Part shown: in pieces, positions 1-6,515 of the stretch
Layout of the letters: every line of letters begins with the position of its first letter
How positions within the stretch are numbered: position 1 is the stretch's first letter
NCBI GenBank assembly: GCA_030630585.1
Contig: DAOVMU010000031.1
Span: 1-11,005, forward strand
Direction: 5' to 3'
DNA from: Candidatus Bathyarchaeota archaeon
GTDB lineage: Archaea; Thermoproteota; Bathyarchaeia; Bathyarchaeales; Bathycorpusculaceae
DNA: 11,005 nucleotides
The notes under the pieces: model-generated
Seen by the model: the letters and a program-made list of their open reading frames with translations, nothing else
Database searches by the model: none
What the model was told of the DNA's origin: nothing
Program-made: the position numbers and the translations under genes

Positions 1-27
1 AATCTCCACTTGAATCTTATATAGTTA

Positions 28-290
28 TTAACAAAAGTTTTTCCTATATAACATAAGTTTTGCGTGAGGCTGCTCCCGTTTTCTGAATAGTTTGACACCT
101 TCGATGTTGCCGTAACTGAAGCCTGAATCTACAAGATTCTTGGCCTCTTCAATCTTTCTTGCTATAGCTGAGTGAAATTCGTCTTCAAAGTCTACGAGAT
201 GAGTGTGTTCTCTATTTTCTTGTGTCCCAGCATTTGCATCACATGCAAGATGTCTTTTGTACGGTGATAGTGCGCGCTGTTAACCAAGCT
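28..290 (-). pseudogene. C-terminal remnant of an archaeal tyrosine recombinase (integrase)
   Basis: Read on the minus strand, the piece near 205-270 gives AHYHRTKDILHVMQMLGHKK followed by IENT. This is the region of archaeal XerA/phage-type integrases that holds the LGHK motif. The next frame (about 28-205) continues as LVDFEDEFHSAIARKIEEAK, then NLVDSGFSYGNIEGVKLFRK, a typical archaeal integrase tail, ending at TAA (28-30). The two frames would join as ENT-LIYT-HLVDFE if about 10 bases were restored, so an internal deletion has broken the frame. The Arg-His box expected about nine residues before the YH is not recognisable, and nothing upstream of about 290 aligns. The frame reaches a stop before the nucleophilic Tyr is restored, so the enzyme cannot work. 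It is a scar of an integrated element; no att site or tRNA is visible here. Confidence 0.8.
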
Positions 291-392
291 AGAACGCCGG
301 TAAATGCACGCACAAATTAACATATACTTCGTTATTGTTGGCTTCGGTGGCTGACAAGTTTAGACGATTATTTTCCAGAGTCTATGGAGCAC

Positions 393-400
393 TTAATTAA
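393..400 (+). promoter_or_regulatory. TATA-like box for the radical SAM gene
   Basis: TTAATTAA is centred about 28 bases before the ATG at 425, the spacing expected for a leaderless archaeal transcript. No Shine-Dalgarno lies before the ATG, which fits leaderless initiation. This rests on sequence only. Confidence 0.4.
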
Positions 401-424
401 TGCTTTCTTCATAATAATTATGCC

Positions 425-1300
425 ATGAAGAATTACGTGTATACATTGTTCTATCATGTGTGGCTTGAACTAAAGAGAATTATATTTAGAGTAAAATACT
501 CTGCAGAAGTTGATGTAACTGATAACTGCAATCTTAGATGCAAACATTGCTATCATTTTCACGGCAAAGACTGTTTTGAAACACAGGAACTGTCCATACG
601 TGTTTGGGAAAAAAGGTTCAATGAGCTCTACAAGTCGGGGATAAGGAACATTCTTTTGGTTGGTGGTGAGCCTGCGCTCAGGATTGATGTTCTTATGCTC
701 GCTGACAGAGTATTTCCTTTTGTATACGTTATTACAAACGGAACAATAAAGATACCAGAAGAATTCAATCATAGATTATTTGTTTCAATAGATGGTTCTC
801 AAAAAACAAACGATTCAATCAGAGGGAATGGTGTTTTTTCAAGGGTGATGAAAAACTATTCAGGGGACAAACGTGTTGTTATCAACATGACAATAACGAA
901 AGATAATTGTAAAGAGCTTGAGGATGTTGTAAAAATTGCAAAAGAGAATGGTTTCAAGGGTGTTGTGTGTAATATATGCGCAGGTGGAACCGATGTTAGT
1001 GTTCCCATGGTTGTAAAAAGAAAAGAGAGAGAAACCATAATAAAAGAACTGAAACGAGTGAAGTCATTGTATCCAAAAGATTTTCTTTTGAGTAAGGCGA
1101 TGATAAAATGGTATGAACATCCGGATCATAGGGGTTCATGCCACTGGGGTGATGAAGTATTACATTTTGATGTTTCATGGAATAGAAGAAGGTGTTTTGG
1201 AAACAATGCGGACTGTTCCAATTGCGGGTGTCTGGCAGGTGCCTTTCAAAGTCCTCTAAGAATGCTAAGGCATCCAAGAGAGATGATAAGATTAGCTTGA
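425..1300 (+). CDS. Radical SAM enzyme with C-terminal Cys cluster (SPASM-like)
   Basis: The 291-residue protein has the radical SAM signature CNLRCKHC (C35, C39, C42), which binds the [4Fe-4S] cluster that cleaves S-adenosylmethionine. The SAM-binding GGEP follows at 80-83, and the beta-strand VSIDGS and IRG..VF motifs are typical of the PqqE/AlbA/MoaA-like branch. The C-terminus holds C239, C257, C264, C267 and C269, spaced like a shortened SPASM or Twitch auxiliary-cluster domain, so it probably carries a second Fe-S cluster. Such enzymes often modify peptides or small molecules, but the substrate here is unknown. No maturase partner or clear precursor peptide is adjacent; the next gene encodes a 67-residue protein 340 bases downstream. 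The frame is intact although its surroundings are decayed. The ATG has no Shine-Dalgarno, and a TATA-like box suggests leaderless initiation. Confidence 0.88.
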   Translation: MKNYVYTLFYHVWLELKRIIFRVKYSAEVDVTDNCNLRCKHCYHFHGKDCFETQELSIRVWEKRFNELYKSGIRNILLVGGEPALRIDVLMLADRVFPFVYVITNGTIKIPEEFNHRLFVSIDGSQKTNDSIRGNGVFSRVMKNYSGDKRVVINMTITKDNCKELEDVVKIAKENGFKGVVCNICAGGTDVSVPMVVKRKERETIIKELKRVKSLYPKDFLLSKAMIKWYEHPDHRGSCHWGDEVLHFDVSWNRRRCFGNNADCSNCGCLAGAFQSPLRMLRHPREMIRLA

Positions 1301-1640
1301 AATACTATATAGCTGTGGGCTAAAGCTTGTAGAATTTTTGTGATAAATCAATTAAGAGATTATCAGGACTAAGTAGAATGTACTGCCTGTTTTTGAAGGA
1401 CTTTTGACTTGAATCTCTTTGCAAAGATCCATTTGAAGACATAGACAGCAACACATGCGCTTTTCACTCTCTCTCAACTGGAAACAGAATTGATGTTCAA
1501 ATCATGTTTTTGATCGATCGCACCGACTGCTAGAAAAAAGGGGATTTTGCGGGAGCACTCAGATGTGTGATGTCTGATTTCTTCTGGGTTCTGAATTCAT
1601 AAGGGTTTTCTATCTCTAAGAGGTAGAGAAAATATACACA
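1301..1640. other. Intergenic stretch without a supported gene
   Basis: No complete gene is seen on either strand. One plus-strand frame stays open for about 45 codons (near 1396-1533), encoding SLCKDPFEDIDSNTC and then RIDVQIMFLIDRTDC before TAG at 1531-1533. It looks protein-like and could be a scrap of a lost gene, but I do not recognise the family and it has no start codon or ribosome site. A GAGGTAG at about 1619-1625 is too far (about 15 nt) from the next ATG to be a confident Shine-Dalgarno. Confidence 0.4.
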
Positions 1641-1844
1641 ATGGAAGAATTCATTGAAAAAATCAAAGATAAAATAAGAGTTGAGCAACTTCCAGACGGA
1701 AGCACAAAAATAGAAATCCTTGAAGTTTTAGGTGCAGAAATGTTTACCAAATTGGTGGATGCTGTTAGCAATTTAAACCCGAAATATGTGTATGGAGACA
1801 AAACCAAGGGCACGCATGACCACTTTTTGATTCCTAAACCCTAG
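1641..1844 (+). CDS. Small soluble protein of unknown function
   Basis: The 67-residue product begins at ATG 1641 and ends at TAG 1842-1844. It has a charged amphipathic N-terminal helix (MEEFIEKIKDKIRV), a strand-turn (QLPDGSTKIEI), a second helix (AEMFTKLVDAVSNL) and a His-containing tail (GTHDHFLIPKP). There are no Cys residues, signal peptide or membrane segment. I do not recognise the family. The balanced amino-acid composition and the T-rich terminator directly after the stop support a real gene. It could in principle be linked to the radical SAM enzyme upstream, but nothing in it marks a modified-peptide core. Confidence 0.55.
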   Translation: MEEFIEKIKDKIRVEQLPDGSTKIEILEVLGAEMFTKLVDAVSNLNPKYVYGDKTKGTHDHFLIPKP

Positions 1845-1850
1845 CCTAAC

Positions 1851-1870
1851 CTTTCTTTTTTTCTTTGTTT
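1851..1870 (+). terminator. T-rich archaeal terminator
   Basis: A pyrimidine tract dominated by T (including a run of seven T) starts seven bases after the TAG of the 67-residue ORF. Archaeal RNA polymerase terminates on such oligo-T tracts without needing a hairpin. Confidence 0.5.
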
Positions 1871-1896
1871 AAGGACAAAAAGCTATAATATATTGG

Positions 1897-1904
1897 TTAA
1901 ATAG
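1897..1904 (+). promoter_or_regulatory. TATA-like box for the Zn-ribbon/membrane gene
   Basis: TTAAATAG is centred about 29 bases before the ATG at 1930, fitting a leaderless start; no Shine-Dalgarno precedes that ATG. A second AT-rich element (TATAATATATT, 1884-1894) lies further upstream and is an alternative. Confidence 0.4.
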
Positions 1905-1929
1905 AAGTTCTCCTTACTTTTGCGTAGAA

Positions 1930-2348
1930 ATGACGGAGAATAAAACAAATCAAATTCAGTCTTTCTATGATAAAATCTTGAATCAGTTCTATGATTTCTT
2001 AGTGGAGATAGGATTTGTTCCAATTGTAAGTTTCTACAGAAGAAGCCACGTCAAATTGATGTGTTTATTGCACGTGCAACTAGAGGGAATCACCCAATTG
2101 GAACCTATAACGAATGCGGTCTAGATGGTTCTTTCATAAAGGAGAAGGAAATCGAAATCAAGAACTGTAGGCACTTCAAACGGAAATATGGAGCACCTTC
2201 TCCAGCTAGGCGAAAGTTACGCAATTTTGTCAGATGGTCTCAAAGACAATGGAAGCTTCATTCTGGAATTATGACATTTACAGTTGGAACGGTCTTAACT
2301 ATACTAGCTATTCTAGTAGGCTATCTCGTAGCTAAGGGAATTCTATAA
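1930..2348 (+). pseudogene. Zn-ribbon protein with C-terminal membrane helix, frame-broken
   Basis: The first 22 codons from ATG 1930 (MTENKTNQIQSFYDKILNQF and on) read in one frame, and the rest reads in another from about 1995 to TAA 2346-2348. The second frame is protein-like well upstream of its first usable start (GTG 2061): GDRICSNCKFLQKKPRQID. It then holds TYNECGLDG and EIKNCRHF, so the whole gives CxxC...C...C, a probable zinc-binding module. It ends in a hydrophobic segment (FTVGTVLTILAILVGYLVA) that should anchor it in the membrane. One extra T in the TTT at 1995-1997 would restore a single protein of about 138 residues. The break may be true decay, an assembly error, or (less likely) programmed slippage. 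Function unknown; the neighbouring gene also encodes a membrane protein. Confidence 0.65.
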
Positions 2349-2437
2349 AGGAATTCCGATTTCCTCTATTTAATCAATTGATTAAACTTTTGAATAGTGG
2401 AAAAAGTTATAGCCAAATCAGAGCTTTTAGTTAAAAA

Positions 2438-2444
2438 CGGGGAA
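2438..2444 (+). promoter_or_regulatory. Probable Shine-Dalgarno (CGGGGAA) for the ORF at 2449
   Basis: The G-rich stretch lies 4-5 bases before ATG 2449. It is a modest match to the archaeal anti-SD complement (GGAGGTGA). Confidence 0.3.
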
Positions 2445-2448
2445 TCCT

Positions 2449-2721
2449 ATGAGCGAAAATAAAACAATGGCTATCATGCTGTTCGTTCTAGGTCTTTTTC
2501 TAATTGCTGTCGGAATAGGCTTGTCCACGGTCACACAAACCGTTACACGATATAGAAGTTATTTTGGCGTTCAAATCCCATATCAAGCAACAATCTATCC
2601 CTATCAAGGTGTAGGTGTAGTGATGGCTCTTTTTGGCATAATCGTTCTAGTAGTTGCTTTTGTGAAGACTCGGAGTAAGAAAACCGAATCTGTGGAGATG
2701 CCAAAAACTGAACAAGTCTAG
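2449..2721 (+). CDS. Small membrane protein, two predicted transmembrane helices (first half of a longer protein?)
   Basis: The 90-residue protein begins MSENKTMAIM and has two hydrophobic segments: residues about 8-28 (IMLFVLGLFLIAVGIGL) and about 54-75 (GVGVVMALFGIIVLVVAFV). The loop between them is rich in Tyr, Thr and Gln, and a charged tail follows (KTRSKKTESVEMPKTEQV). The N-terminal MSENKT resembles the MTENKT of the gene before it, perhaps by chance. The frame closes at TAG 2719-2721, but another open membrane-type frame continues immediately, and skipping one A in the A5 run at 2703-2707 joins them. It may therefore be the N-terminal half of a four-helix protein. I do not recognise the family. 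Confidence 0.6.
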   Translation: MSENKTMAIMLFVLGLFLIAVGIGLSTVTQTVTRYRSYFGVQIPYQATIYPYQGVGVVMALFGIIVLVVAFVKTRSKKTESVEMPKTEQV

Positions 2722-2722
2722 A

Positions 2723-2947
2723 AAACAGCCTACTAAAGAACAAGATGCTTTCATAATAGGCGGTATTCTTGCTGTTCTTGGTCTCTATGTTATACTTTCT
2801 AGTCATGACTTGTTAGCTGGTTTCTTTCTGTTAGGTCTTGGCATCGTATTTATGGCATCATCATCCAAGGAATTTAGGAAACAAGTCTTTGACTTCTTCT
2901 TTTCAATCTTCAAAGGGTTATGGAAACTACTTTCACGTTCCAGCTAG
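2723..2947 (+). pseudogene. Second membrane half in a different frame, lacking its own start
   Basis: In the +1 frame relative to the preceding ORF, an open stretch reads KQPTKEQDAFIIGGILAVLG, then a second hydrophobic segment (LLAGFFLLGLGIVFMAS) and a basic-aromatic tail (KEFRKQVFDFFFSIFKGLWK), ending at TAG 2945-2947. No ATG, GTG or TTG precedes its first helix in this frame after the last upstream stop (2663-2665). It is therefore best read as the continuation of the 2449 gene after a one-base shift. The repaired protein would have about 165 residues and four transmembrane helices. The alternative is a separate gene with an unusual start, such as the CTG at 2708. Confidence 0.6.
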
Positions 2948-3017
2948 AATTTACTTCTATCATGGTTTATATTTGTGCTTCGCCTTAGGTCTTCTTAGAG
3001 ATTAAGAAATACCCCAT

Positions 3018-3070
3018 GTGATGTCCGACTTCGGGAGATGTCACCACTATTTCTTTACATAGTTTTTTTT
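3018..3070 (+). terminator. Weak hairpin plus T8 tract, possible terminator
   Basis: GTGATGTC (3018-3025) can pair with GATGTCAC (3037-3044), eight pairs including two G-U, and a run of eight T lies at 3063-3070. This would close transcription of the membrane genes. The T run is the stronger part of the evidence. Confidence 0.35.
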
Positions 3071-3099
3071 ACACAGCAAAGCAAAATGAAGGATACCTT

Positions 3100-3700
3100 A
3101 TGAGTTGTGAATGTTGCGAAAGAAATGCAGTTTACAGATGGAGTGTTTGTGGATAAAGATTACGCATAAAACATGCAAAGTTACGGGTGTGTTCATCATG
3201 CATAAAGGGAACTATTATAGAATACACTATTTATGAAGTCGTATTGGATGGGAAAAGGAAGAGAATCCGAGAATCTGTACAACTGTTTTTCGGAGAGGAA
3301 GAACAACTAGCTTTGAACAGGGAGTTTGTGGTTGCGGAACTTCCTGCGTATACAGCAAGATCAGAAAATAATATGATTAGATTTGTCTCCTTTGTAGAGA
3401 CGAAGGATGACATTGTGATTGTGACTTTGGGCGTATTGCCCTTTTGCCAAGTCTCTAGTGTTTGTAGAAGTTCAACGGAAAAAGTTGAGACTAAAGCCGA
3501 AGGACCGAAGAAGAAAAGACTGCTAGTTTCAACTTCAATCGATAACCCGTTGGCCCTGGCATTTTACCAATCTCTCAGATTTCAGACTCATAAAGTCAAG
3601 ACCAAACTCTTGGCAGAAAAACATAGAGGATCCATGAAAGGTATAGGTGGACTGCCATAAGAGACGGTTGAGGCTTCAGAAAATCCTTCTCCAAGTCAAC
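3100..3700 (+). pseudogene. Decayed zinc-finger + GNAT-family N-acetyltransferase
   Basis: From ATG 3100, with AAGGA a few bases before it, the frame reads MSCECCERNAVYRWSVCG, then TAA (3154-3156), then RLRIKHAKLRVCSSCIKG. This is a CxxC..CG..H..CxxC zinc finger like those preceding some archaeal acetyltransferases. An acetyltransferase domain follows in the same frame: ELPAYTARSENNMIRFVSFV, DIVIVTLGVLPFCQ, KKRLLVSTSIDNPLALAFYQ and EKHRGSMKGIGGLP. The acetyl-CoA loop, normally Q-x-x-G-x-G/A, is QVSSVC, so its glycines are gone. After GGLP the frame stops at TAA 3658-3660, but the expected tail reappears in other frames (IRD, then LRLQKIL, up to about 3700), which implies two small deletions. 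A nonsense codon, lost binding residues and frameshifts together mark a pseudogene. An open stretch from GTG 3187 (157 codons) survives within it but would lack the first finger half and a working CoA loop. Confidence 0.78.
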
Positions 3701-3715
3701 GGTTAACGTCATTTC

Positions 3716-4069
3716 TTAAGTGATATCTAATCCATGCTGTACCTCGTCTAAAGTCTCTTTAGCCTTTGGATATTCACTGAACAAACGGCAGAGCTTTTCA
3801 CATGGATATTCAGGGCAGTAAGCACAGTTCGTAAAGTTTCTCCGTCTTCCACATTTCCTTATTTCGCAATCGTTGCAATAGCTGAAAATGCGTGAGCTAT
3901 CGCTTACGCAACCATCACAGTTAATATCTTCTGCTCTGTATTCCTTCCTGTATTGCTTGGTAAATATTCCTGCCACTCGTTTTCTTTCCGCATCATCATC
4001 CTTCTGTGTCTCTGTCAACACTGGACAATGTGAACATATTATTCCGCAATATCCAATCATTTCCTCCAT
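3716..4069 (-). CDS. DUF3795 family Cys-rich protein
   Basis: Started at the ATG at 4069, the product is 117 residues and opens MEEMIGYCGIICSHCP, the usual beginning of DUF3795 proteins. Twelve Cys residues follow family spacing: C8, C12, C15, C51, C54 (DINCDGC), C65, C68, C73 (YCNDCEIRKC), then C82, C85, C90 and C94 (NCAYCPEYPCEKLC). They suggest zinc or Fe-S binding; the family's function is unknown. The frame is open back to an ATG at 4171, but those 34 extra residues are unlike the family and cover the tail of the decayed hemK, so I reject that start. A weak TATA-like GATAAGTTTA lies near 4101-4110. It follows the decayed hemK in the same direction and is itself intact. Confidence 0.85.
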   Translation of the reverse strand: MEEMIGYCGIICSHCPVLTETQKDDDAERKRVAGIFTKQYRKEYRAEDINCDGCVSDSSRIFSYCNDCEIRKCGRRRNFTNCAYCPEYPCEKLCRLFSEYPKAKETLDEVQHGLDIT

Positions 4070-4143
4070 TTTAATCATCCGCATATACAATTGAGCACGT
4101 AAACTTATCCACTTTGTTAAAGATGTGTTCCACCTCATAAGCG

Positions 4144-4690
4144 CTATTGTCTTAAAAAAACTGCAAAGCACACTTCAACAGTGCTAGTCCTTAAACCACT
4201 TTTTCCAAACAGTAACAAAGCCCCAGTAATATCGAACGAGGCAAACCGCATCAAGAGAATGCACCCGTCCTTCTTCAGATAACTCCTGAGCTTTACAGAT
4301 GAAAAAGTAAATAACTCGTTTATCAGTGGCTCCGCCAGCCTAAGTACATCCAGCCACGATTCATCTTCAGGGGGGGTTAAGACAAGAAAGGAGACTTAAC
4401 TATCAAATCAAACTTTGTCTCAATAGTCCGAACAACTTGGATATTCCACCGAAAGCGTGCACATGACCCGTTTAGCTTTATGTTTTCCTTTGCACATCGA
4501 ACAGCACAAGGATTATATCAAATACGACAACTTTTGAGGCTTTATCTCCAACGATAATGCTAGTATGTTGCATCCGTTGCCAATATCAGGATCAGCACTC
4601 TTTTTCTCAAAGCTAAATTCTCAGCGGAACGAGGAGTCTTCAGAGAGTCCGTAAGCACTCTTATAAACAGCAAAAGCGTAGCCTGTAGAA
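4144..4690 (-). pseudogene. hemK: Decayed HemK/Mtq2 (PrmC)-like protein glutamine methyltransferase
   Basis: Between ksgA and the DUF3795 gene, family pieces appear in order on the minus strand but in different frames. These are SEDSSF/FLAENLALRK (about 4615-4645); motif I as DIGNGCNILALSL (near 4555-4590); ASKVVVFDI (near 4520-4545); NPCAVRCAKENIKLNG (4467-4514); and motif IV as KFDLIVKSPFL (near 4384-4416), where intact enzymes have NPPY. One frame is then open for 84 codons (4395 to TAG 4144-4146): LTPPEDESWLDVLRL, then SYLKKDGCILLMRFASFDIT. At least three frame changes and the loss of NPPY make it non-functional. HemK follows ksgA in many archaea and methylates the GGQ glutamine of release factor aRF1, so the position supports the call. 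A different small methyltransferase is the main alternative. Confidence 0.75.
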
Positions 4691-4700
4691 AGCTCTCCAA

Positions 4701-5522
4701 CTAGGCAAGGGTGTTTGCCAACGCTCCGAAATCTTCAGGTGCCAATTCTCTCACACGTTTGTCGTGAAACGGAAGGGAATCAGCCAATCTATCAGCGTCC
4801 GTGCGCCCAGTTGTGACATGCTTATGTTTCACAAATGGTAGAACAGCGTTTCTAACCTTTCTATTACGTTGTGTGAACAGCGCTTGAGCAAGTCGTTTAA
4901 ACAAGGCTTTATCTTTCAAGGTGAAGGGCGGTGGCTTTTTTGGCTTCAAGCGTACGATTATTGAATCCACTTCTGGCTGGGGATGAAACATCCATTTCTG
5001 GACCTCGTCCAAGAGTTCAACCTCAACGTGATAGTATGCAACAACTGTTAACCATCCGTAATCTTCACTTCCAACAGAAGCCACGAGACGATTCGCGAAT
5101 TCTTTCTGAAAGATTAGCACTGCACACTCGAAAAAATTGTTGAAAAGCCAAAGAAGCAGAGCTGAAGAAATATGGTAAGGTGGAATCGAAATGACTTTAT
5201 TGAATCGCAACATCTGCATTTTTAGCACGTTACCCTCTCTTACCTCAATGTTGCCTAAGTCCTTCAGCTCTTCAGATAAAACCCTCACAAGACTTGAATC
5301 GGATTCTACAGCTAATACAAACTTGCATTTCCCTGCGAGAAAACGTGTTAAGAAGCCTAAACCAGCACCGATATCTAACACTGTGTCGTTCAGACTTAGT
5401 AAAGCATAGTTAGTTATACGTTGATGAACTGAAGGATCCACCATAAAGTTCTGTCCCAAACGCTTCTTTGGAGATATTTGATATCGCCGAAGTAGAAACT
5501 TCGTTCTTTTTAGAAGACTCAT
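4701..5522 (-). CDS. ksgA: rRNA adenine dimethyltransferase KsgA/Dim1
   Basis: The 273-residue protein belongs to the KsgA/RsmA/Dim1 family, which dimethylates two adjacent adenines near the 3' end of 16S rRNA during small-subunit maturation. It shows LGQNF (22-26), the SAM-binding motif I VLDIGAGLGF (48-57), the acidic E73 ending strand 2, FQKEFANRLVA (138-148), FHPQPEVDSIIVRLKP (179-194) and FTQRNRKVRNAV (216-227). The C-terminus RELAPEDFGALANTL is typical of archaeal members, and length is normal. Two expected residues differ: the EGD of motif III is EGN (N98), and motif IV, usually N-[LI]-P-Y, is I-P-P-Y (I113-Y116), so the target-adenine Asn is missing. The ATG at 5522 lies 26 nt after DUF655, in an operon; a decayed hemK follows. 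Confidence 0.95.
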   Translation of the reverse strand: MSLLKRTKFLLRRYQISPKKRLGQNFMVDPSVHQRITNYALLSLNDTVLDIGAGLGFLTRFLAGKCKFVLAVESDSSLVRVLSEELKDLGNIEVREGNVLKMQMLRFNKVISIPPYHISSALLLWLFNNFFECAVLIFQKEFANRLVASVGSEDYGWLTVVAYYHVEVELLDEVQKWMFHPQPEVDSIIVRLKPKKPPPFTLKDKALFKRLAQALFTQRNRKVRNAVLPFVKHKHVTTGRTDADRLADSLPFHDKRVRELAPEDFGALANTLA

Positions 5523-5548
5523 GATGTCATCAACCAGTCAAGTTGCGT

Positions 5549-6139
5549 TTAACGAACCCTTGTGAAGAGTCTATACTTACTTTCGCCAGCCAACTCCTCC
5601 AAAATCCTCTTGGTGATTAACTTAACAGGGTTAGGTATTTCGGTGCGTCTTTGCAGGTCTTCGAAGCTTTCAAAGGATTTCCTTTCGCGCTCGTTGATAA
5701 CTTGCCACATGTACTTTTTCCCTATTCCCGGAAGCAACTCCAGAGCGTGCATCCGCGGCGTTACAGCTCTTGCCGTATTGAAAAAGCTGAGAAAAACCTT
5801 TTCTTGATTAAGCACTATCTTGCTGAGTACTGCTGGAAGTTCCATCTTCGCAGCTGCAGTCAACTCATCATAACTTATTCGTCCGATAATATACGTGATT
5901 TCCTTACGAGTTTCTTTCCCAACATAAACAAGATCATGAGGCTTAAGCGTAACGCCCTGTCTGACCAAAGCCTCTAAAAGGGTAAAGAATTTTTCACCAA
6001 TAAGTTGAACAAGAGCTCCCGCTCGGTAACCAGCTCTCCCAGCGGGTCGTACCCCGGGTCGGCCGTGCAGCAGAAAATCTAGGACATAAGCGTGCTCTTC
6101 GTATCGCTTCTCCATCATATTCGCCTTTACTTTAGTCAT
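5549..6139 (-). CDS. DUF655 family helix-hairpin-helix protein
   Basis: The 196-residue protein matches archaeal DUF655, a conserved family almost always encoded between rpo4 and ksgA. It opens with KRYEEHAYVLDFLLHGRP, has a central beta region (DLVYVGKETRKEITYIIGRI, 69-88), and then a helix-hairpin-helix, MHALELLPGIGKK (130-142), of the type that binds nucleic acid backbones. It ends ITKRILEELAGESKYRLFTR. The biochemical role is not established; position suggests rRNA or tRNA processing. Codons about 27-41 (RPGVRPAGRAGYRAG) are GC- and Gly/Arg-rich compared with the rest. The ATG at 6139 has no Shine-Dalgarno; ATG at 6118 or 6115 (MMEKRYEE) is an equally plausible start and closer to the family beginning. 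Confidence 0.92.
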   Translation of the reverse strand: MTKVKANMMEKRYEEHAYVLDFLLHGRPGVRPAGRAGYRAGALVQLIGEKFFTLLEALVRQGVTLKPHDLVYVGKETRKEITYIIGRISYDELTAAAKMELPAVLSKIVLNQEKVFLSFFNTARAVTPRMHALELLPGIGKKYMWQVINERERKSFESFEDLQRRTEIPNPVKLITKRILEELAGESKYRLFTRVR

Positions 6140-6167
6140 TCATTGCTTGAAAAATATGGCTGAATTG

Positions 6168-6515
6168 CTATTTCAGTTTCCGATGTTCATCTAAAAGGTT
6201 AACTATGGACTTCAGTTTTGATGTTTCAATGATTTTCCGTCCACCAGCAAGGAAAACCTTTAGCTCCTCGATGCTTTGGGGCATACAGTTAACTATCTGA
6301 ACAGCTTCTTCCCCCTGTACACCGAATTTCTCTATGAGTTTTTCCACGAGTTTTTCAGCTACTTCAACATCGACCTTGGAAAACTTAGATGCGTAATCAA
6401 GTGTGCGACGCTGAAGCTGGTCTAGATTTCCTTCTCCTAAAGTTTCCAATAGCTTCTTAACCTGTGGAGTTGTAAGGTTTTTTTCTATTGTCGCTTTTTT
6501 AGACAAATCAATCAA
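6168..6515 (-). CDS. rpo4: DNA-directed RNA polymerase subunit Rpo4 (RpoF)
   Basis: The 115-residue product is the archaeal homologue of eukaryotic Rpb4. With Rpo7 it forms the stalk of RNA polymerase, which helps open complex formation and contacts nascent RNA. Recognisable stretches are LTTPQVKKLLETL, LDQLQRRTLDYASKFSKVD and VQIVNCMPQSIEELKVFLAG, the HRDC-like helical fold, and length is normal for archaea. It starts with TTG at 6515-6513, which overlaps the TGA stop of rpl21e (6514-6512), as TTGA. This is a typical arrangement for translational coupling, which would keep the ribosomal protein and polymerase subunit in step. The order L21e > Rpo4 > DUF655 is conserved in archaea. Confidence 0.94.
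   Translation of the reverse strand: MIDLSKKATIEKNLTTPQVKKLLETLGEGNLDQLQRRTLDYASKFSKVDVEVAEKLVEKLIEKFGVQGEEAVQIVNCMPQSIEELKVFLAGGRKIIETSKLKSIVNLLDEHRKLK

Noticed and set aside
1396..1533. Open stretch with RIDVQIMFLIDRTDC as a gene
   Set aside because: No start codon, no ribosome site and no family recognised; kept only as a note in the spacer.
4069..4171. Extending the DUF3795 protein to ATG 4171
   Set aside because: The added 34 residues do not resemble the family and cover the tail of the decayed hemK; the family start motif begins at 4069.
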